DNA of 64,000 bases from an uncultured Prevotellaceae bacterium (GCA_900319385.1 ONOG01000012.1:1-64000); one strand, 5' to 3'; shown: positions 34,952 through 44,637, numbered from the stretch's first letter. Translations and numbers: made by a program. The notes: generated by a model from the sequence alone, not told the origin.

Positions 34952-36178
34952 TTACTTTTTCTTTGCCGTCGCAGGCTTCTTGGCGGCAGCATCAATCACA
35001 CCGAGGTCGTCCAATCCCTGACCGGCGATGTACTGTGCCGGTGCATCGAGGAAGGTGGTGATCCACTGCTGTTTGTTCTTGTCCCAATACTGCGAGATGG
35101 AACGTGTGACTTTGTTGAAGGATAAGGTTTGGCCGTGCTTCCGGCGATAGGCGCGATAGTCTTCCTTCCAGCGCTTACCTTTCAGATACTTCGGGGCGAT
35201 GGTGCAGGTTTCCTTCAGCGTCATCGTCACCTTGTACTGACCCGTACCCCAGGCATCGTGGAAGTTTCCTTCGTCGTCGCGGATGCCTACGTAGCTGCGC
35301 GGCACGATGAAGCACTCACCGTTGACGTTGCAGTTGCGGACGCGGTTGTTAGGATTGCCGCGGTAGAAACGGAACACGCCGTCGGGGTCGAGGGCTTTCT
35401 CCTCGATGGGCACGACGATGGTGAACTGGCCGAGGGGCTGGTCGTTGACCACTTGTATGGCCTGGTTGATCCAAGACGAGGTGACTGCCATCTCGATGCG
35501 CAGGCGCAGGTTGTCGCGCTGTTCGAAGTCGAAGTGGTCGCGCTGCGAATACTTCAGGGCGCTGTCGTTGGGCAGGTCGCACAGCACGGGGCTGAACACG
35601 AGGGTGTCGAGGCGCAGCTGGAACTTCGAGTGGCGGAAGATGCGGCTCATCGCCGTGACCGTCGTGTCGAGGTGGCACGAGAGGTAGAGCACGGTGTCGC
35701 GGCCACGCATCTGCAGGCATCCGATGCCGTCGAACGACATGCCGCTGGGATCCATGGCACTGGTGGTGGACATGGTGGAGTAGAAGTCCTCAAGATTTTG
35801 CAGCATCATGAGGGTTGTCTCGAAGGTGTTGGCCTTCTTCATCACGTTCTGCCACTTATTCTTGCGGCTCTTGGTGAGTTCGGCGATTGCATTGACACCC
35901 GTGGTGATGAGGCTGGTCACCTGGCCGGTGATGAGTCCTGCGCCCGTAGCTTTTGTGACGGTGAAGAGGTCGCCCAGGAAACCGCGCTCGGTGTTGTTGC
36001 GCGTCAGGCCGTCCATCTGTTGCGACCACTGTTCGGAGAACTTTTCGCCCATGTCTTCGTTCTGATAGACCACGACTTCGTAGGAGGTGACGTCGGGATC
36101 GTTGGGGTCGGTGTCGGCCCAGGCCGACTGCCAGCCTGCACACAGCAGCAGGAGGCACATTGCTAAGAGATTCTTCAT
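34952..36178 (-). CDS. Secreted protein of unknown function (408 residues)
   Basis: The signal peptide MKNLLAMCLLLLCAGWQSAWA spans residues 1-21. The mature part starts with an acidic region and DVTSYEVVVYQNEDMGEKF. A glycine/alanine-rich hydrophobic stretch (about 65-92, TKATGAGLITGQVTSLITTG) could insert in a membrane. The rest is mixed alpha/beta with CLQMRGRDTVLYLSCHLDTT and a basic, lysine-rich C-terminus. No family was recognised. It is encoded between the second CHAT protein and a small secreted protein; 66 bp of TTTTCAC repeats separate it from the CHAT gene upstream. Confidence 0.68.
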   Translation of the reverse strand: MKNLLAMCLLLLCAGWQSAWADTDPNDPDVTSYEVVVYQNEDMGEKFSEQWSQQMDGLTRNNTERGFLGDLFTVTKATGAGLITGQVTSLITTGVNAIAELTKSRKNKWQNVMKKANTFETTLMMLQNLEDFYSTMSTTSAMDPSGMSFDGIGCLQMRGRDTVLYLSCHLDTTVTAMSRIFRHSKFQLRLDTLVFSPVLCDLPNDSALKYSQRDHFDFEQRDNLRLRIEMAVTSSWINQAIQVVNDQPLGQFTIVVPIEEKALDPDGVFRFYRGNPNNRVRNCNVNGECFIVPRSYVGIRDDEGNFHDAWGTGQYKVTMTLKETCTIAPKYLKGKRWKEDYRAYRRKHGQTLSFNKVTRSISQYWDKNKQQWITTFLDAPAQYIAGQGLDDLGVIDAAAKKPATAKKK

Positions 36179-36206
36179 ACTGTTTTTTTATGTTTTGTTT
36201 TTTTAC

Positions 36207-36250
36207 TTTTCACTTTTCACTTTTCACTTTTCACTTATCACTTATCACTT
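36207..36250. repeat. Low-complexity CACTTTT repeat tract
   Basis: Tandem CACTTTT/CACTTAT units occupy most of the gap between the 408-residue secreted-protein gene and the 836-residue CHAT gene. Confidence 0.8.
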
Positions 36251-38755
36251 ATTCAGTCCGTCGAACACGATGAACGCGTTGTAGTAATACGGGTCGTCGA
36301 ACGAACGGGTGGTCTCGACGGTGTAAACCTTGTTGGTGAGGGTTCCAGGGTCGAAGGTGCGGACGGTGCGCATCTCGGGCTGCCGTGTGGCGCGTAGCTG
36401 CTGGCGGGCACGGCGCAGAGCCTGCTCGGGCGATACGTTGCGGCCCTTCAGGTTCTCGTAGAAGTAGTTCATGAGCAACTGTGTGGCGCGGTCGTCAACA
36501 GGCCAGAGCGACACGATCACCGCACCGGCGCCAGCCCGTTTCAGTCCCTGCGGCATGCCCACCAGTCCGTCGGCTGCGGTGCTGCCCAGGCCGGTCTGGC
36601 AGGCAGAGAGCACAGCCAGACGGGTGCCGCTGAGGTCCATGTCGCACAGTTCGCGGGCTGTGAGGATGCCGTCCTCCAGCAGGCGGTTGTCGTCGGTCTG
36701 GGCCGAAGTCTTGTTCACACCGGCCAGCACGATGCCGCAGCGCGAGAGCGAAAGGTCCTGAGGCGTGCTGCGAGCCGTGAACAGCGTGCTGTTCATATCG
36801 ACTTGGTTCATCGCCGAGTTCAGCCCATAGGCTACGCCGTGGGTCGAGACGTGTATCTGTGTTGCCTGCTGCATCGCCCGCTTCATGGCTGCTTCGGTGG
36901 CTGCAGCCCCTTCGTAGTGCTTGTTTTTGGCGACAATCTTGCATATACTGTCGGCCTCGGCACGCGAGCCAGGCAGGAAGCCAAACTTGTTGCCGCCCGT
37001 GGGCAGCATGTGGTCGATGGAGAAGGTGAGCGAACCGCTGCGGTCGGGCAGCGTGACGGAAGGCTCGGACTGCGACGCGTCGTTGTAATCGACACCGCCC
37101 ACGACGAGTGCTTCCTCCGTCTGTGTCTTGTTGGTCTTATTCCTTATGCGTTCCCGACAGAGCTGACGGGTGGACGACAGCCGGCTGAAGGTCATGCGGG
37201 GATAGGCATCTGTCATGTACTCGATGGCGAGTGTGTTGAGCACGCCTTCGGCCGAGAAGAAGACGTGGCAGTCGGCTGGCAGCAGGCGTGCGATGGGTTG
37301 CCAGATGCGCTGTCCGAGTTGTGGGTCGGCAAAGAGCGCACTCTTGTCGCGGCTCTTGGGCGAGGCAACACACTGGGTGAGCGTCTTGCCGTTGGGCATC
37401 ATCGTCTGTTCGATGTCCTGTTGGGAGAACAGGGGGACAAAGCTGACGCGACCGCCATAGAGCACGAGTGCTGCATATCTGACGTCGGTCGTTCCATAGC
37501 GCACAAACTCAACAGCGGCCTCGCCACGGCGCTTCAGTCCCTTGCGCACATCGGCGCAGGTGGCAGTGAGTTCCCGCTCGTAGCTGCCGTCGCGGTTGAT
37601 GCGCTGGATGAGTTTCACCTCCACGTCGTCGGCTTCCTGCTCCAGCCGTGTACGTTCGGCGCCGCTGGCACCCGATGCCTGCTGGCGCAGGGTCTCGAGG
37701 CGTTCGTAGAGTGCCTGATCGTCGGTCTTCAGGTTTTTCAGCCGCAGGAACACGGCATTGGACTGCAGCATGACGGACTTGGAGAACACGGCAACGTCGT
37801 AGAGAAACTCGGGGTCGAGTCCCTCGGTGGCATAGCAGAGGTTGAGCAAGTTCCGTTCGGCAGCCCAGAAGTTGAGACGCTGCTGGGTGCCCATGCAGAG
37901 GAAGTGGTGGAGGATGTACTGGCGTCGGAGCTGGAAATACTGCTTCAGCAGCGGCAATGCGGCTGCGGTTTGCTGCTGACGGATGAGGATTTCGGCTTTC
38001 TTGCGCAGGCACAGCGCATAGTCGGGATGGCGTGTGCCGTATTGCTGGCGGAACCATGCGATGCACTCGTCGATGCTCGTCAGCGAAGCTTCAGCCACAG
38101 CGAGGTTCGACAGGCTGCGCCAGTGGTCGGCATGATCCTTCGGCAGGGCATCGACTGCCTTGCGCAGGGCTTCGGCGGCTTCGGCGTTGCGGCCTTGCTT
38201 GAGGAGCATGAAGCCGCGGTTGTTGAGGGCTGTGAGGACGGCATCGTTTTTCTCTGCATTTCCCCCAGCGATGATTTGGTCGAGCAGGGCGAGTGCTTCG
38301 TCGGTACGTCCCAGGCCGTCGTAGGCAAAGGCGAGGTTAGACAGGCGCACAGTTTCTTCGCGTTCGGTGCCGCACTTCAGGTCGCGCAGCATGGAGACAA
38401 CCGGTGCATACTGCCCCGTGAGCAGCATCAGTCCGCTACGGTTGAGCGTCAGCACGGGGTTGTCCTGGCCGTTTGCCTGGTAGATAGGTTCGAGCCGTGC
38501 ATAGCACTGTGCCGCGCGGTCGTACTCTCCCATTTCGGCATAGCAGGCAGCCAGCCCGTTGAGCACGGTGGTCTGCTGGCTGGGACGCTGTTGTTCCATC
38601 ATGGCAGCTGCCTGCTCGTAGAGGGTCAGTGCCCGCTGGTAGTGCCCAGCCTTGCGTGCCTCGTTGGCTGACGAGAGCAAGTTGCGGAATGTCGGCTGCG
38701 CCTCGATGGTGAGGCAGAACAGCGTGGTCAGTATCAATAGTGTGCGTCGTAACAT
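36245..38755 (-). CDS. Secreted TPR-CHAT protein (caspase-like protease), 836 residues
   Basis: An exported protein with a signal peptide (MLRRTLLILTTLFCLTIEAQ). Residues about 22-300 are helical tetratricopeptide-type repeats (ALTLYEQAAAMM, GEYDRAAQCYARLEPIY, GRTDEALALLDQI). The C-terminal third is a CHAT domain of the caspase/separase clan. The catalytic histidine is H639 in QIHVSTHG, the catalytic cysteine is C719 in VLSACQTGLG, and GAVIVSLWPVDD follows. Both catalytic residues are intact, so proteolytic activity is plausible; the substrate is unknown. The TPR part probably binds a partner or substrate. A second, larger paralogue is encoded 66 bp upstream. Confidence 0.85.
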   Translation of the reverse strand: MLRRTLLILTTLFCLTIEAQPTFRNLLSSANEARKAGHYQRALTLYEQAAAMMEQQRPSQQTTVLNGLAACYAEMGEYDRAAQCYARLEPIYQANGQDNPVLTLNRSGLMLLTGQYAPVVSMLRDLKCGTEREETVRLSNLAFAYDGLGRTDEALALLDQIIAGGNAEKNDAVLTALNNRGFMLLKQGRNAEAAEALRKAVDALPKDHADHWRSLSNLAVAEASLTSIDECIAWFRQQYGTRHPDYALCLRKKAEILIRQQQTAAALPLLKQYFQLRRQYILHHFLCMGTQQRLNFWAAERNLLNLCYATEGLDPEFLYDVAVFSKSVMLQSNAVFLRLKNLKTDDQALYERLETLRQQASGASGAERTRLEQEADDVEVKLIQRINRDGSYERELTATCADVRKGLKRRGEAAVEFVRYGTTDVRYAALVLYGGRVSFVPLFSQQDIEQTMMPNGKTLTQCVASPKSRDKSALFADPQLGQRIWQPIARLLPADCHVFFSAEGVLNTLAIEYMTDAYPRMTFSRLSSTRQLCRERIRNKTNKTQTEEALVVGGVDYNDASQSEPSVTLPDRSGSLTFSIDHMLPTGGNKFGFLPGSRAEADSICKIVAKNKHYEGAAATEAAMKRAMQQATQIHVSTHGVAYGLNSAMNQVDMNSTLFTARSTPQDLSLSRCGIVLAGVNKTSAQTDDNRLLEDGILTARELCDMDLSGTRLAVLSACQTGLGSTAADGLVGMPQGLKRAGAGAVIVSLWPVDDRATQLLMNYFYENLKGRNVSPEQALRRARQQLRATRQPEMRTVRTFDPGTLTNKVYTVETTRSFDDPYYYNAFIVFDGLNK

Positions 38756-38821
38756 ATCTCAGTGTATCGTCTTTTTGTCCGTACTATATATAATAAGGAG
38801 TGCGCAGGGGCAGGTTTTCTG

Positions 38822-41800
38822 TCAGTCGAGTGCGTCGAGCAGGATGAAGGCTCCCCAGAGCTGTTCGGCGTTCTGGCGCGAGGCATACTGCTGGCGCAGC
38901 TTGCGCTGGGCGGTGAGGAAGGCTTGGCGCTTGGTCTGTCCATCCAGCAGGTTTTTGTAGAATTGTACCATCAGTTGGGCTGTGGCACGGTCATCGACCG
39001 ACCAGAGCGACATGAGGATGGTCTGTGCTCCGGCCTTCTTGAATCCGCGTTGCAAACCCATGACGCCTTCCTGTGTGACGTCGCCCAGTCCTGTCTGGCA
39101 GGCACTCAGCACCACGAGATCCATGCCGCGAAGGTCGGTACGCCCGATTTCGCTGGCGGTGAGGATGCCGTCGGAGGCGGCGTGGCGCAGGGCTTGGTCG
39201 GCTGCCTGGGGCGAATCTTGCAGCTTGGCAAGGCGGTTGAGCAGCGTGTTGGCTCCGGCCATGGCGAGCATCGAGTGGGTCAGGCTGACGTCCTCGTCGA
39301 AGGCAATGTTCTGGTTGTCGCTGGTCTGCATGAAGCTGAGGTTCAGCTGTTGGCGTGTCCGATCGGCCTGGTCGTAGGGGATGTACTGACCGTGGGTGGC
39401 GATGTGGAGCAGTTGGTAGCCCTGTCCGCCGAGCTGTTTGAAGGTCTGCTCCGTACCCTCTTCGTTGCTCAGGAGTGTGCAGTCGAAGCCGTGGCTGATG
39501 AGCTGTTCGGTGATGTCATCGACCTCAATCTGCGTGTTCTTCAGATACTTGAACAGGTGTTTGTTTAGTTTTTTCACCACGCCGCGGTTCAGCTGTTCGT
39601 TGTCCAGGTTCGCAGTCTCCTCCTTCGTACTTTGTCCTTCGTCCTTTGTACTTCGCCCATTGTCCTTTGTCCTCGGTTCATCTTCCAGTATGATGTCGTA
39701 GGCCAGTCCGCCGTAGAGCATGGCGCGGTGCTGTTGTTGCGTGCTGTCGGCGAGGGTCTGGAACTGACGGGTGCAGAGTTCGCGGGTGGAGGAGAGGCGG
39801 TAGAAGTCGTAGTGGTCGGAAGCGATGCTCAGCGAGTCCCACGGCAACTGCTCGATACCAATCTGATAGAGTCGGCCGGCAGGCGAGAAATAGACGCGTT
39901 GCACGTTCTCCAGCTCCTGAGTCAGGGGGTTCCACACGGTGTGGCAGAGCTGGGTGTTGCGCTCGGTCGGGTTGACATTGTAGCTCTCGGCATGGAGGTC
40001 CAGCAGGTCGGCATCGCGACAGACTTCGACGAGATGGGGCTGTGCATAGTCGGGCTTGAGCGTCAGTGCGGCATAGATCAGCGTGCTGTCTTCGGAGAAA
40101 CAGATAAACTCGATGGCCAGGTCGCCCTCGCGCAGTTGGTCGCGCACCTCTTGCCAGCTCACCGACAGGCTTTTGCAATAGTCGCCGTATGCCTTTGATG
40201 CTTGGGCAAGGGCTGCTTCGCGCCGGCTGATGTCGAGCTGCAGCGAGTCGGCGTCGGCGGGGCGTTCGTCGCGGGGCAGGGCACGCAACTTCTCGAGGTC
40301 GGCCTTCAGTGTCTGTATTTCGTAATACTGCCCGACGAGGCTCGAGTCGCCGCTTTCGAAAATCAGGCGCGTCATCTCCAGTTCGGTGTTCAGGAGCAGA
40401 CTCTTGGAGAACAGGGCACTCTGGTCGTAGAGCTGACCGGCGCGATCGGTGCGGCCAGAGCGCACGACGTAGCGGGGCAGTTGCTGGGTGAGGTAGCTGC
40501 TGTACTTGTGCCAGTAGTTGTTGCGCTGCTGAGCCGAAAGGCCCGTAAGGTTCTGCCGCATGAGGGCGACCGCCTTGTCGGTGGCAGGTGAGAGCACGTC
40601 GAGGGCTTCGCCGAAACGTTGCTGGTCGGCGAGCAGTTGGGCAAGATTATGGCGTGTGTTGAGGTCGGCCACGTTGTCGGAGCCGTACAGGTCGGCATAG
40701 AGCGCAATGGCCTGGCGTGCCTGCTGCTCAGCCTTTTTCGTCTGTCCCTTCTTTTCGTACCACACCGCGACGTCGGCCAAAGTCCGTCCGTAGTAGGGCG
40801 AACGCGTCTCCTTGCGCTTTTTCATCCAGCGCAGGGTCTGTTCGCTGGTGCGGATGGCGCGGTCGTAGTCTTTCTCGATGCCATAGAACAAGGCAAGGTT
40901 GCCTGTCAGCAGAGCCGTTTCGCTGCTGATGCCGTCTGCCCGTGCCACGTCGAGCGCCTGTTCGGTCAGTTGGATGGCTTGCGTACGGTCGCCATCGACA
41001 GCCCGAAGCATACCCAGGTTGCTGAGAGCCCGGACGTAGGGCAGTCCGTGTGTGAGTCCGTGCTGCTGCATGGTTTCGACGACGACGGTTTGCAGTCGGA
41101 TGGCCTCTTGCAGTTCGTTGATGCGGGCATAGATGGCGGCGAGGTCGCCGAGGGTTGTCAGATACTTGGGATGCCGTTCGCCTTGCAGCGTCCGTCTGAG
41201 TTCGACAGCTTTCTGCCCCATTTCGATGGCGCGCGTGTTCTGTCCGCAGGCTGAGTAGTGCGAGGCGAGGTTGCTGAGGGCTGCGGCATAGAGTGTGTCG
41301 GGGGTGTGGTTGTAGGCCATCACCTGCTCCATGCAGAGTTCGTCGTGGTGGAGTGCCTGCTGGAAGTCGCCGAGGTTGGCATAGTAGCCCGCCAGGTTGT
41401 TGTGCAGGATGGCGATGTAGGGATGAGGCTCGGCGAGTTCCTCGGTCCAGGTCTGCAGGGCCTGTTTTCCGAGACTGATGGCCCGTGCATAGTCGCCGGT
41501 GTCGGCATAGTACCACGTCAGGTTGCTCTGAGCCGTGGCGAGGTCGCGCAGGCGTGGTGGGAAGGCATCTTCGTAGTAGTTGAGCGCACGCTCACCCCAT
41601 TCGACCGCCTTGCGGAACTGGCGGTCTTCGTCGTAGTAGCGCGCCAGGCCCAGCATCAGTTCTGCGTATGTCTCGTCTTCCTCGCCATAGGCTTCGCGCT
41701 CGATGTCCATGGCCTTCAGACAGTGGCGAATGGCATCGCGCGGACGTCCCGCCTGACTGCACATCTCGGCCAGGTTCTTGTAGGCAACCCCTATTTGCGG

Positions 41801-41995
41801 ATGTTCTTTTCCTAACTGTTTTTCAAACAAATCGACCGCCTGCCTGCCCAGCATGAGCGCACTGTCGGGCTGCTGACGCTCCATGCATCGCCACGCTTCG
41901 GCTGTCACGTCAAAGGGGTTCTGTGCCGAAACGCAGAACCCACAGAGCAGAGTGAGAGCAAAGAGTGCGAACTGTCGGAGCGTGATGCCTGTCAT
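38822..41995 (-). CDS. Secreted TPR-CHAT protein (caspase-like protease), 1057 residues
   Basis: An exported protein (signal peptide within the first 24 residues, MTGITLRQFALFALTLLCGF). About ten tetratricopeptide repeats fill residues 30-480 (GVAYKNLAEMCSQAGRPRDA, AILHNNLAGYYANLGDFQQA, and so on). A helical linker is followed by the CHAT domain at about 760-1057. The catalytic dyad is intact: H868 in LLHIATHG and C966 in VLSACQTGLG, then ILMSLWSVDD. Around residues 770-790 the segment RTKDNGRSTKDEGQSTKEE is encoded by a low-complexity repeat. It is a paralogue of the 836-residue protein encoded directly downstream. The tandem arrangement suggests a cascade or heteromeric protease. Confidence 0.86.
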   Translation of the reverse strand: MTGITLRQFALFALTLLCGFCVSAQNPFDVTAEAWRCMERQQPDSALMLGRQAVDLFEKQLGKEHPQIGVAYKNLAEMCSQAGRPRDAIRHCLKAMDIEREAYGEEDETYAELMLGLARYYDEDRQFRKAVEWGERALNYYEDAFPPRLRDLATAQSNLTWYYADTGDYARAISLGKQALQTWTEELAEPHPYIAILHNNLAGYYANLGDFQQALHHDELCMEQVMAYNHTPDTLYAAALSNLASHYSACGQNTRAIEMGQKAVELRRTLQGERHPKYLTTLGDLAAIYARINELQEAIRLQTVVVETMQQHGLTHGLPYVRALSNLGMLRAVDGDRTQAIQLTEQALDVARADGISSETALLTGNLALFYGIEKDYDRAIRTSEQTLRWMKKRKETRSPYYGRTLADVAVWYEKKGQTKKAEQQARQAIALYADLYGSDNVADLNTRHNLAQLLADQQRFGEALDVLSPATDKAVALMRQNLTGLSAQQRNNYWHKYSSYLTQQLPRYVVRSGRTDRAGQLYDQSALFSKSLLLNTELEMTRLIFESGDSSLVGQYYEIQTLKADLEKLRALPRDERPADADSLQLDISRREAALAQASKAYGDYCKSLSVSWQEVRDQLREGDLAIEFICFSEDSTLIYAALTLKPDYAQPHLVEVCRDADLLDLHAESYNVNPTERNTQLCHTVWNPLTQELENVQRVYFSPAGRLYQIGIEQLPWDSLSIASDHYDFYRLSSTRELCTRQFQTLADSTQQQHRAMLYGGLAYDIILEDEPRTKDNGRSTKDEGQSTKEETANLDNEQLNRGVVKKLNKHLFKYLKNTQIEVDDITEQLISHGFDCTLLSNEEGTEQTFKQLGGQGYQLLHIATHGQYIPYDQADRTRQQLNLSFMQTSDNQNIAFDEDVSLTHSMLAMAGANTLLNRLAKLQDSPQAADQALRHAASDGILTASEIGRTDLRGMDLVVLSACQTGLGDVTQEGVMGLQRGFKKAGAQTILMSLWSVDDRATAQLMVQFYKNLLDGQTKRQAFLTAQRKLRQQYASRQNAEQLWGAFILLDALD

Positions 41996-42002
41996 TGGGA
42001 TG

Positions 42003-42590
42003 TCAGAAACTGGAATTAAGGAGGTAGCTAAAGGCCTGCATCAGGCGGTGGCACGCGCGCAGGACGGCTGCGTCGTTGCGGTCGCCATACTCGTTCGCTG
42101 TGTGCCACACGATTTTCCCGTCGTCCATGTAGTAGCGTTCTTCGGCTGCGGCACCCTCGGGGGCGTCATAGTTGTCGTACTTGTAATATACGAACAGGGG
42201 CTTGTCGGTCTCAGGGTCGAAGAGGTATTCTTCGTAGAACTGCAGGGCGGCGACGTTGTACTTGCGCGTCACGAGGTAGAGGAGGTAGGTCGGAACATCC
42301 TCCTCGGGTTCGTCGTTGAGTTGGTAGTAGTAGGAGAGCGTTTCGGTGGTCGGTCCGCAGCCAGGGATGACGTAGTGGAACGTGGACTGGGAATAGTTCT
42401 TGCCTTCCATGCTCTCGCCGGCGAGCTGTTGGTTGGCATTCGACATGGCTTCGGCGTAGCGGGCACGGATGTTCTTGATGAGTGCTTCGGGCGCTGCTTG
42501 CTGTGCACGAAGCAGCACGGCCTCCCCCCACTCCCCTCCTGCGAGGGCAGGGAGCAGATACAGGGCTGTCAGTAAGATGAGGTTTCTCAT
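42003..42590 (-). CDS. Secreted protein of unknown function (195 residues)
   Basis: An N-terminal signal sequence (MRNLILLTALYLLPALAGG) is followed by a mature domain with FHYVIPGCGPTTETLSYYYQ and a C-terminal helix (LRACHRLMQAFSYLLNSSF). The GGEWGEA piece at the end of the signal region is encoded by a C-rich palindromic low-complexity repeat, so the exact signal cleavage is uncertain. I do not recognise the fold. The stop codon lies 7 bp before the start of the 1057-residue CHAT gene, implying co-translation. Confidence 0.68.
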   Translation of the reverse strand: MRNLILLTALYLLPALAGGEWGEAVLLRAQQAAPEALIKNIRARYAEAMSNANQQLAGESMEGKNYSQSTFHYVIPGCGPTTETLSYYYQLNDEPEEDVPTYLLYLVTRKYNVAALQFYEEYLFDPETDKPLFVYYKYDNYDAPEGAAAEERYYMDDGKIVWHTANEYGDRNDAAVLRACHRLMQAFSYLLNSSF

Positions 42591-42603
42591 AGCGCGGCTT
42601 CAG

Positions 42604-43626
42604 TTAGTCGTAATACACATAGTACATCGTCATGTAGGAGCGGACAATCTTTCCGTCCTTCACCGTCATCCAGCCAGGCGACTGGCTTTCGGGTGCCGAG
42701 CGTTCGAAGAACAGGATGGGCACACCGTCCTTGCCTTCGCAGGCTGCCATGATGGCGGAGAGGAAATATTCGCCGCCGTCGTCAACGTTCCACACGCTGG
42801 ATTCGGGACCTTCGGAGCAGTTGCCCCACATTTCCATGGTCCAGATTTGCTGTCCGTCGGTCAGCACTTCGAGGCCGAGCATCTTGTCGCCCTGCGCTTC
42901 GAACTGCATGACGCCGTAGGTGTAGCGTCCACCGATGCGGTAGCCCAGTTCGGAGCGGGTGCACTTCTGCCCATATCGCTTTTCGAGCTGACTGACGATG
43001 TCGGAGGGCATGGGCTTTGCCCGACCTTCGTCGTCGTACTCGCCCGTGCGTTCGACGGACAGGATGGGATGCTCGTCGGCGAAGGTCTTGGTGGTAATCA
43101 CCATGTCGGACAGTCCCATCTCAGGGTCGTTGGCGTTGCGCTTGGCGGCGGCACTTGTGAACTCGTAGGTCACGCCCGCCATACGCAGCGTGGCACCGAG
43201 CATTCCCGTGGTCACGCCTTTGGTCCAGTCGTCCTCGTTGTCCTCGGGCAGTAGTTCCGACTTGTAGCGCACGTTGTACTTGATGTTGCCGTCGATGGCG
43301 ACGGTGTAGTCCTTCATGTGCTCGCGAAAGAGTTGCTGGTAGTGATCCTCGGCGGTGCCCTCCGTATGATTGATGCTGCACCAGTAGGCCACCTTCGGAT
43401 TGCCGTCTTCGTTGAGCAAGGAGAAGACAACGGGCAGGCCGTCGCTGCCGCACACCGTGAGGTAGGGCGCATCGTCGGGGTCGTCGTTGGGGTCGTCGTC
43501 CGAGGCGACAGTGCTGTCGCCGGCCGTAGCGACCGAATCACCTGCGTCCGAAGCGTTGGTCTTGGCCGTTCCGTTGCAGGCGCAGACAGTGGCCATCAGG
43601 AGTGTAAATAGCAGAGTCTTCTTCAT
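42604..43626 (-). CDS. Lipoprotein of unknown function (340 residues)
   Basis: MKKTLLFTLLMATVCACNG contains a lipobox-like sequence with the lipidated cysteine at position 15 or 17. An acidic low-complexity linker follows (about 25-52, SVATAGDSTVASDDDPNDD). The mature domain (about 55-340) has mixed structure with AYWCSINHTEGTAEDHYQQL and a C-terminal part with MAACEGKDGVPILFFERSA then GWMTVKDGKIV. No family was recognised. It is placed in the envelope with its operon neighbours. Confidence 0.7.
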   Translation of the reverse strand: MKKTLLFTLLMATVCACNGTAKTNASDAGDSVATAGDSTVASDDDPNDDPDDAPYLTVCGSDGLPVVFSLLNEDGNPKVAYWCSINHTEGTAEDHYQQLFREHMKDYTVAIDGNIKYNVRYKSELLPEDNEDDWTKGVTTGMLGATLRMAGVTYEFTSAAAKRNANDPEMGLSDMVITTKTFADEHPILSVERTGEYDDEGRAKPMPSDIVSQLEKRYGQKCTRSELGYRIGGRYTYGVMQFEAQGDKMLGLEVLTDGQQIWTMEMWGNCSEGPESSVWNVDDGGEYFLSAIMAACEGKDGVPILFFERSAPESQSPGWMTVKDGKIVRSYMTMYYVYYD

Positions 43627-43653
43627 GTTCGTTTTTGATTTTTAGTTTTTAAT

Positions 43654-44637
43654 TTACAACTCTTCCTCGTCCATTCCGTATTCCAGGCTCTGGATCAGTT
43701 CGACGTTCAGTTCCTCGACGAACGAGAGGCGGATGGCGGCGTTGTTGGCTGCGGGACGGTACCACGGCTGCTGCGCGAAGTGCTCACGCAGGTCGGCGCT
43801 TTGGAACGTGTAGCCGTGGCGTGCCATGATGTCGTTGCGCATCAGGCGCAGCCCCTGTTTGTCGAAGGAATTGAGCAGGGCGATGCTGCAGGGCTGTTCG
43901 GACAGGAACTGGAAGCGGCTGCGGCTGGGGTCGGCCCATTCGAGGCAGGTGGGTTCGCCGGTGACGATGTATTCTTCCGACTCCTCGTCCCAGCGGCAGG
44001 CATAGACGTTGAGTCCGCGCACGGTGGGGACGAACTGGTACAGTTTGCCGCCCAGCTCGACGATCGGCTGCGGCTGGTCCCAGATTTGCTCGAGCCGGAG
44101 CGGATAGGTCTTTCCGTCGATGCCCGAGGTGACGGAGGTGTCGGTGAAGACCCAGCGAGTGTCGGGCGAGCCGTTGCCTTGGGTGCGCTGGCTGGGACGG
44201 TACGTGCCGCGCAGGAGTGTGATGATTTCCTGCTCGCAGATGTTGATGATGGAAACGTCGGGGTGGACACGGCGGAGGAAGTCTGTGGCTCGGCCCTCGT
44301 CGTTGCGCACGATGAGCAGGTCGAGTCCGTCCTGGCTGACGCGCTGCACGCGGTAGCCGACGGCGCCGTTCAGGGGGACGAAGTCGCTCTCGTCGGCCGA
44401 CAGCCGATACTCGCCGGCCTTTGCCTGGGGCTGGAGGATAAATTCGAATCCGCCTTCGTGCGGGCTCCAGCCCTCGAACTTGTAGGAATCGGTGTGGTAG
44501 CCATCGGACGAGGTGTAGTGGTCGTGTGCCTGAAAGAGCACGGAACCGTCGGTCCAGCCCGACCCGTCCTTAATGATTTGTGCTCCTGCCGTCACAGAGG
44601 ACAGCAGGAGCAGCATGGTGCATGAAAAGGCTTTCAT
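43654..44637 (-). CDS. Secreted YARHG-domain protein
   Basis: A 327-residue exported protein (signal MKAFSCTMLLLLSSVTAGA). The C-terminal region contains RLMRNDIMARHGYTFQSADL and EHFAQQPWYRP, the YARHG domain, an extracellular domain that occurs in many Bacteroidetes and Firmicutes proteins and may bind cell-wall or peptide ligands. The N-terminal two thirds (GWTDGSVLFQAHDHYTSSDG) are beta-rich and unassigned. It lies 17 bp after the TMEM43-like gene. Confidence 0.78.
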   Translation of the reverse strand: MKAFSCTMLLLLSSVTAGAQIIKDGSGWTDGSVLFQAHDHYTSSDGYHTDSYKFEGWSPHEGGFEFILQPQAKAGEYRLSADESDFVPLNGAVGYRVQRVSQDGLDLLIVRNDEGRATDFLRRVHPDVSIINICEQEIITLLRGTYRPSQRTQGNGSPDTRWVFTDTSVTSGIDGKTYPLRLEQIWDQPQPIVELGGKLYQFVPTVRGLNVYACRWDEESEEYIVTGEPTCLEWADPSRSRFQFLSEQPCSIALLNSFDKQGLRLMRNDIMARHGYTFQSADLREHFAQQPWYRPAANNAAIRLSFVEELNVELIQSLEYGMDEEEL

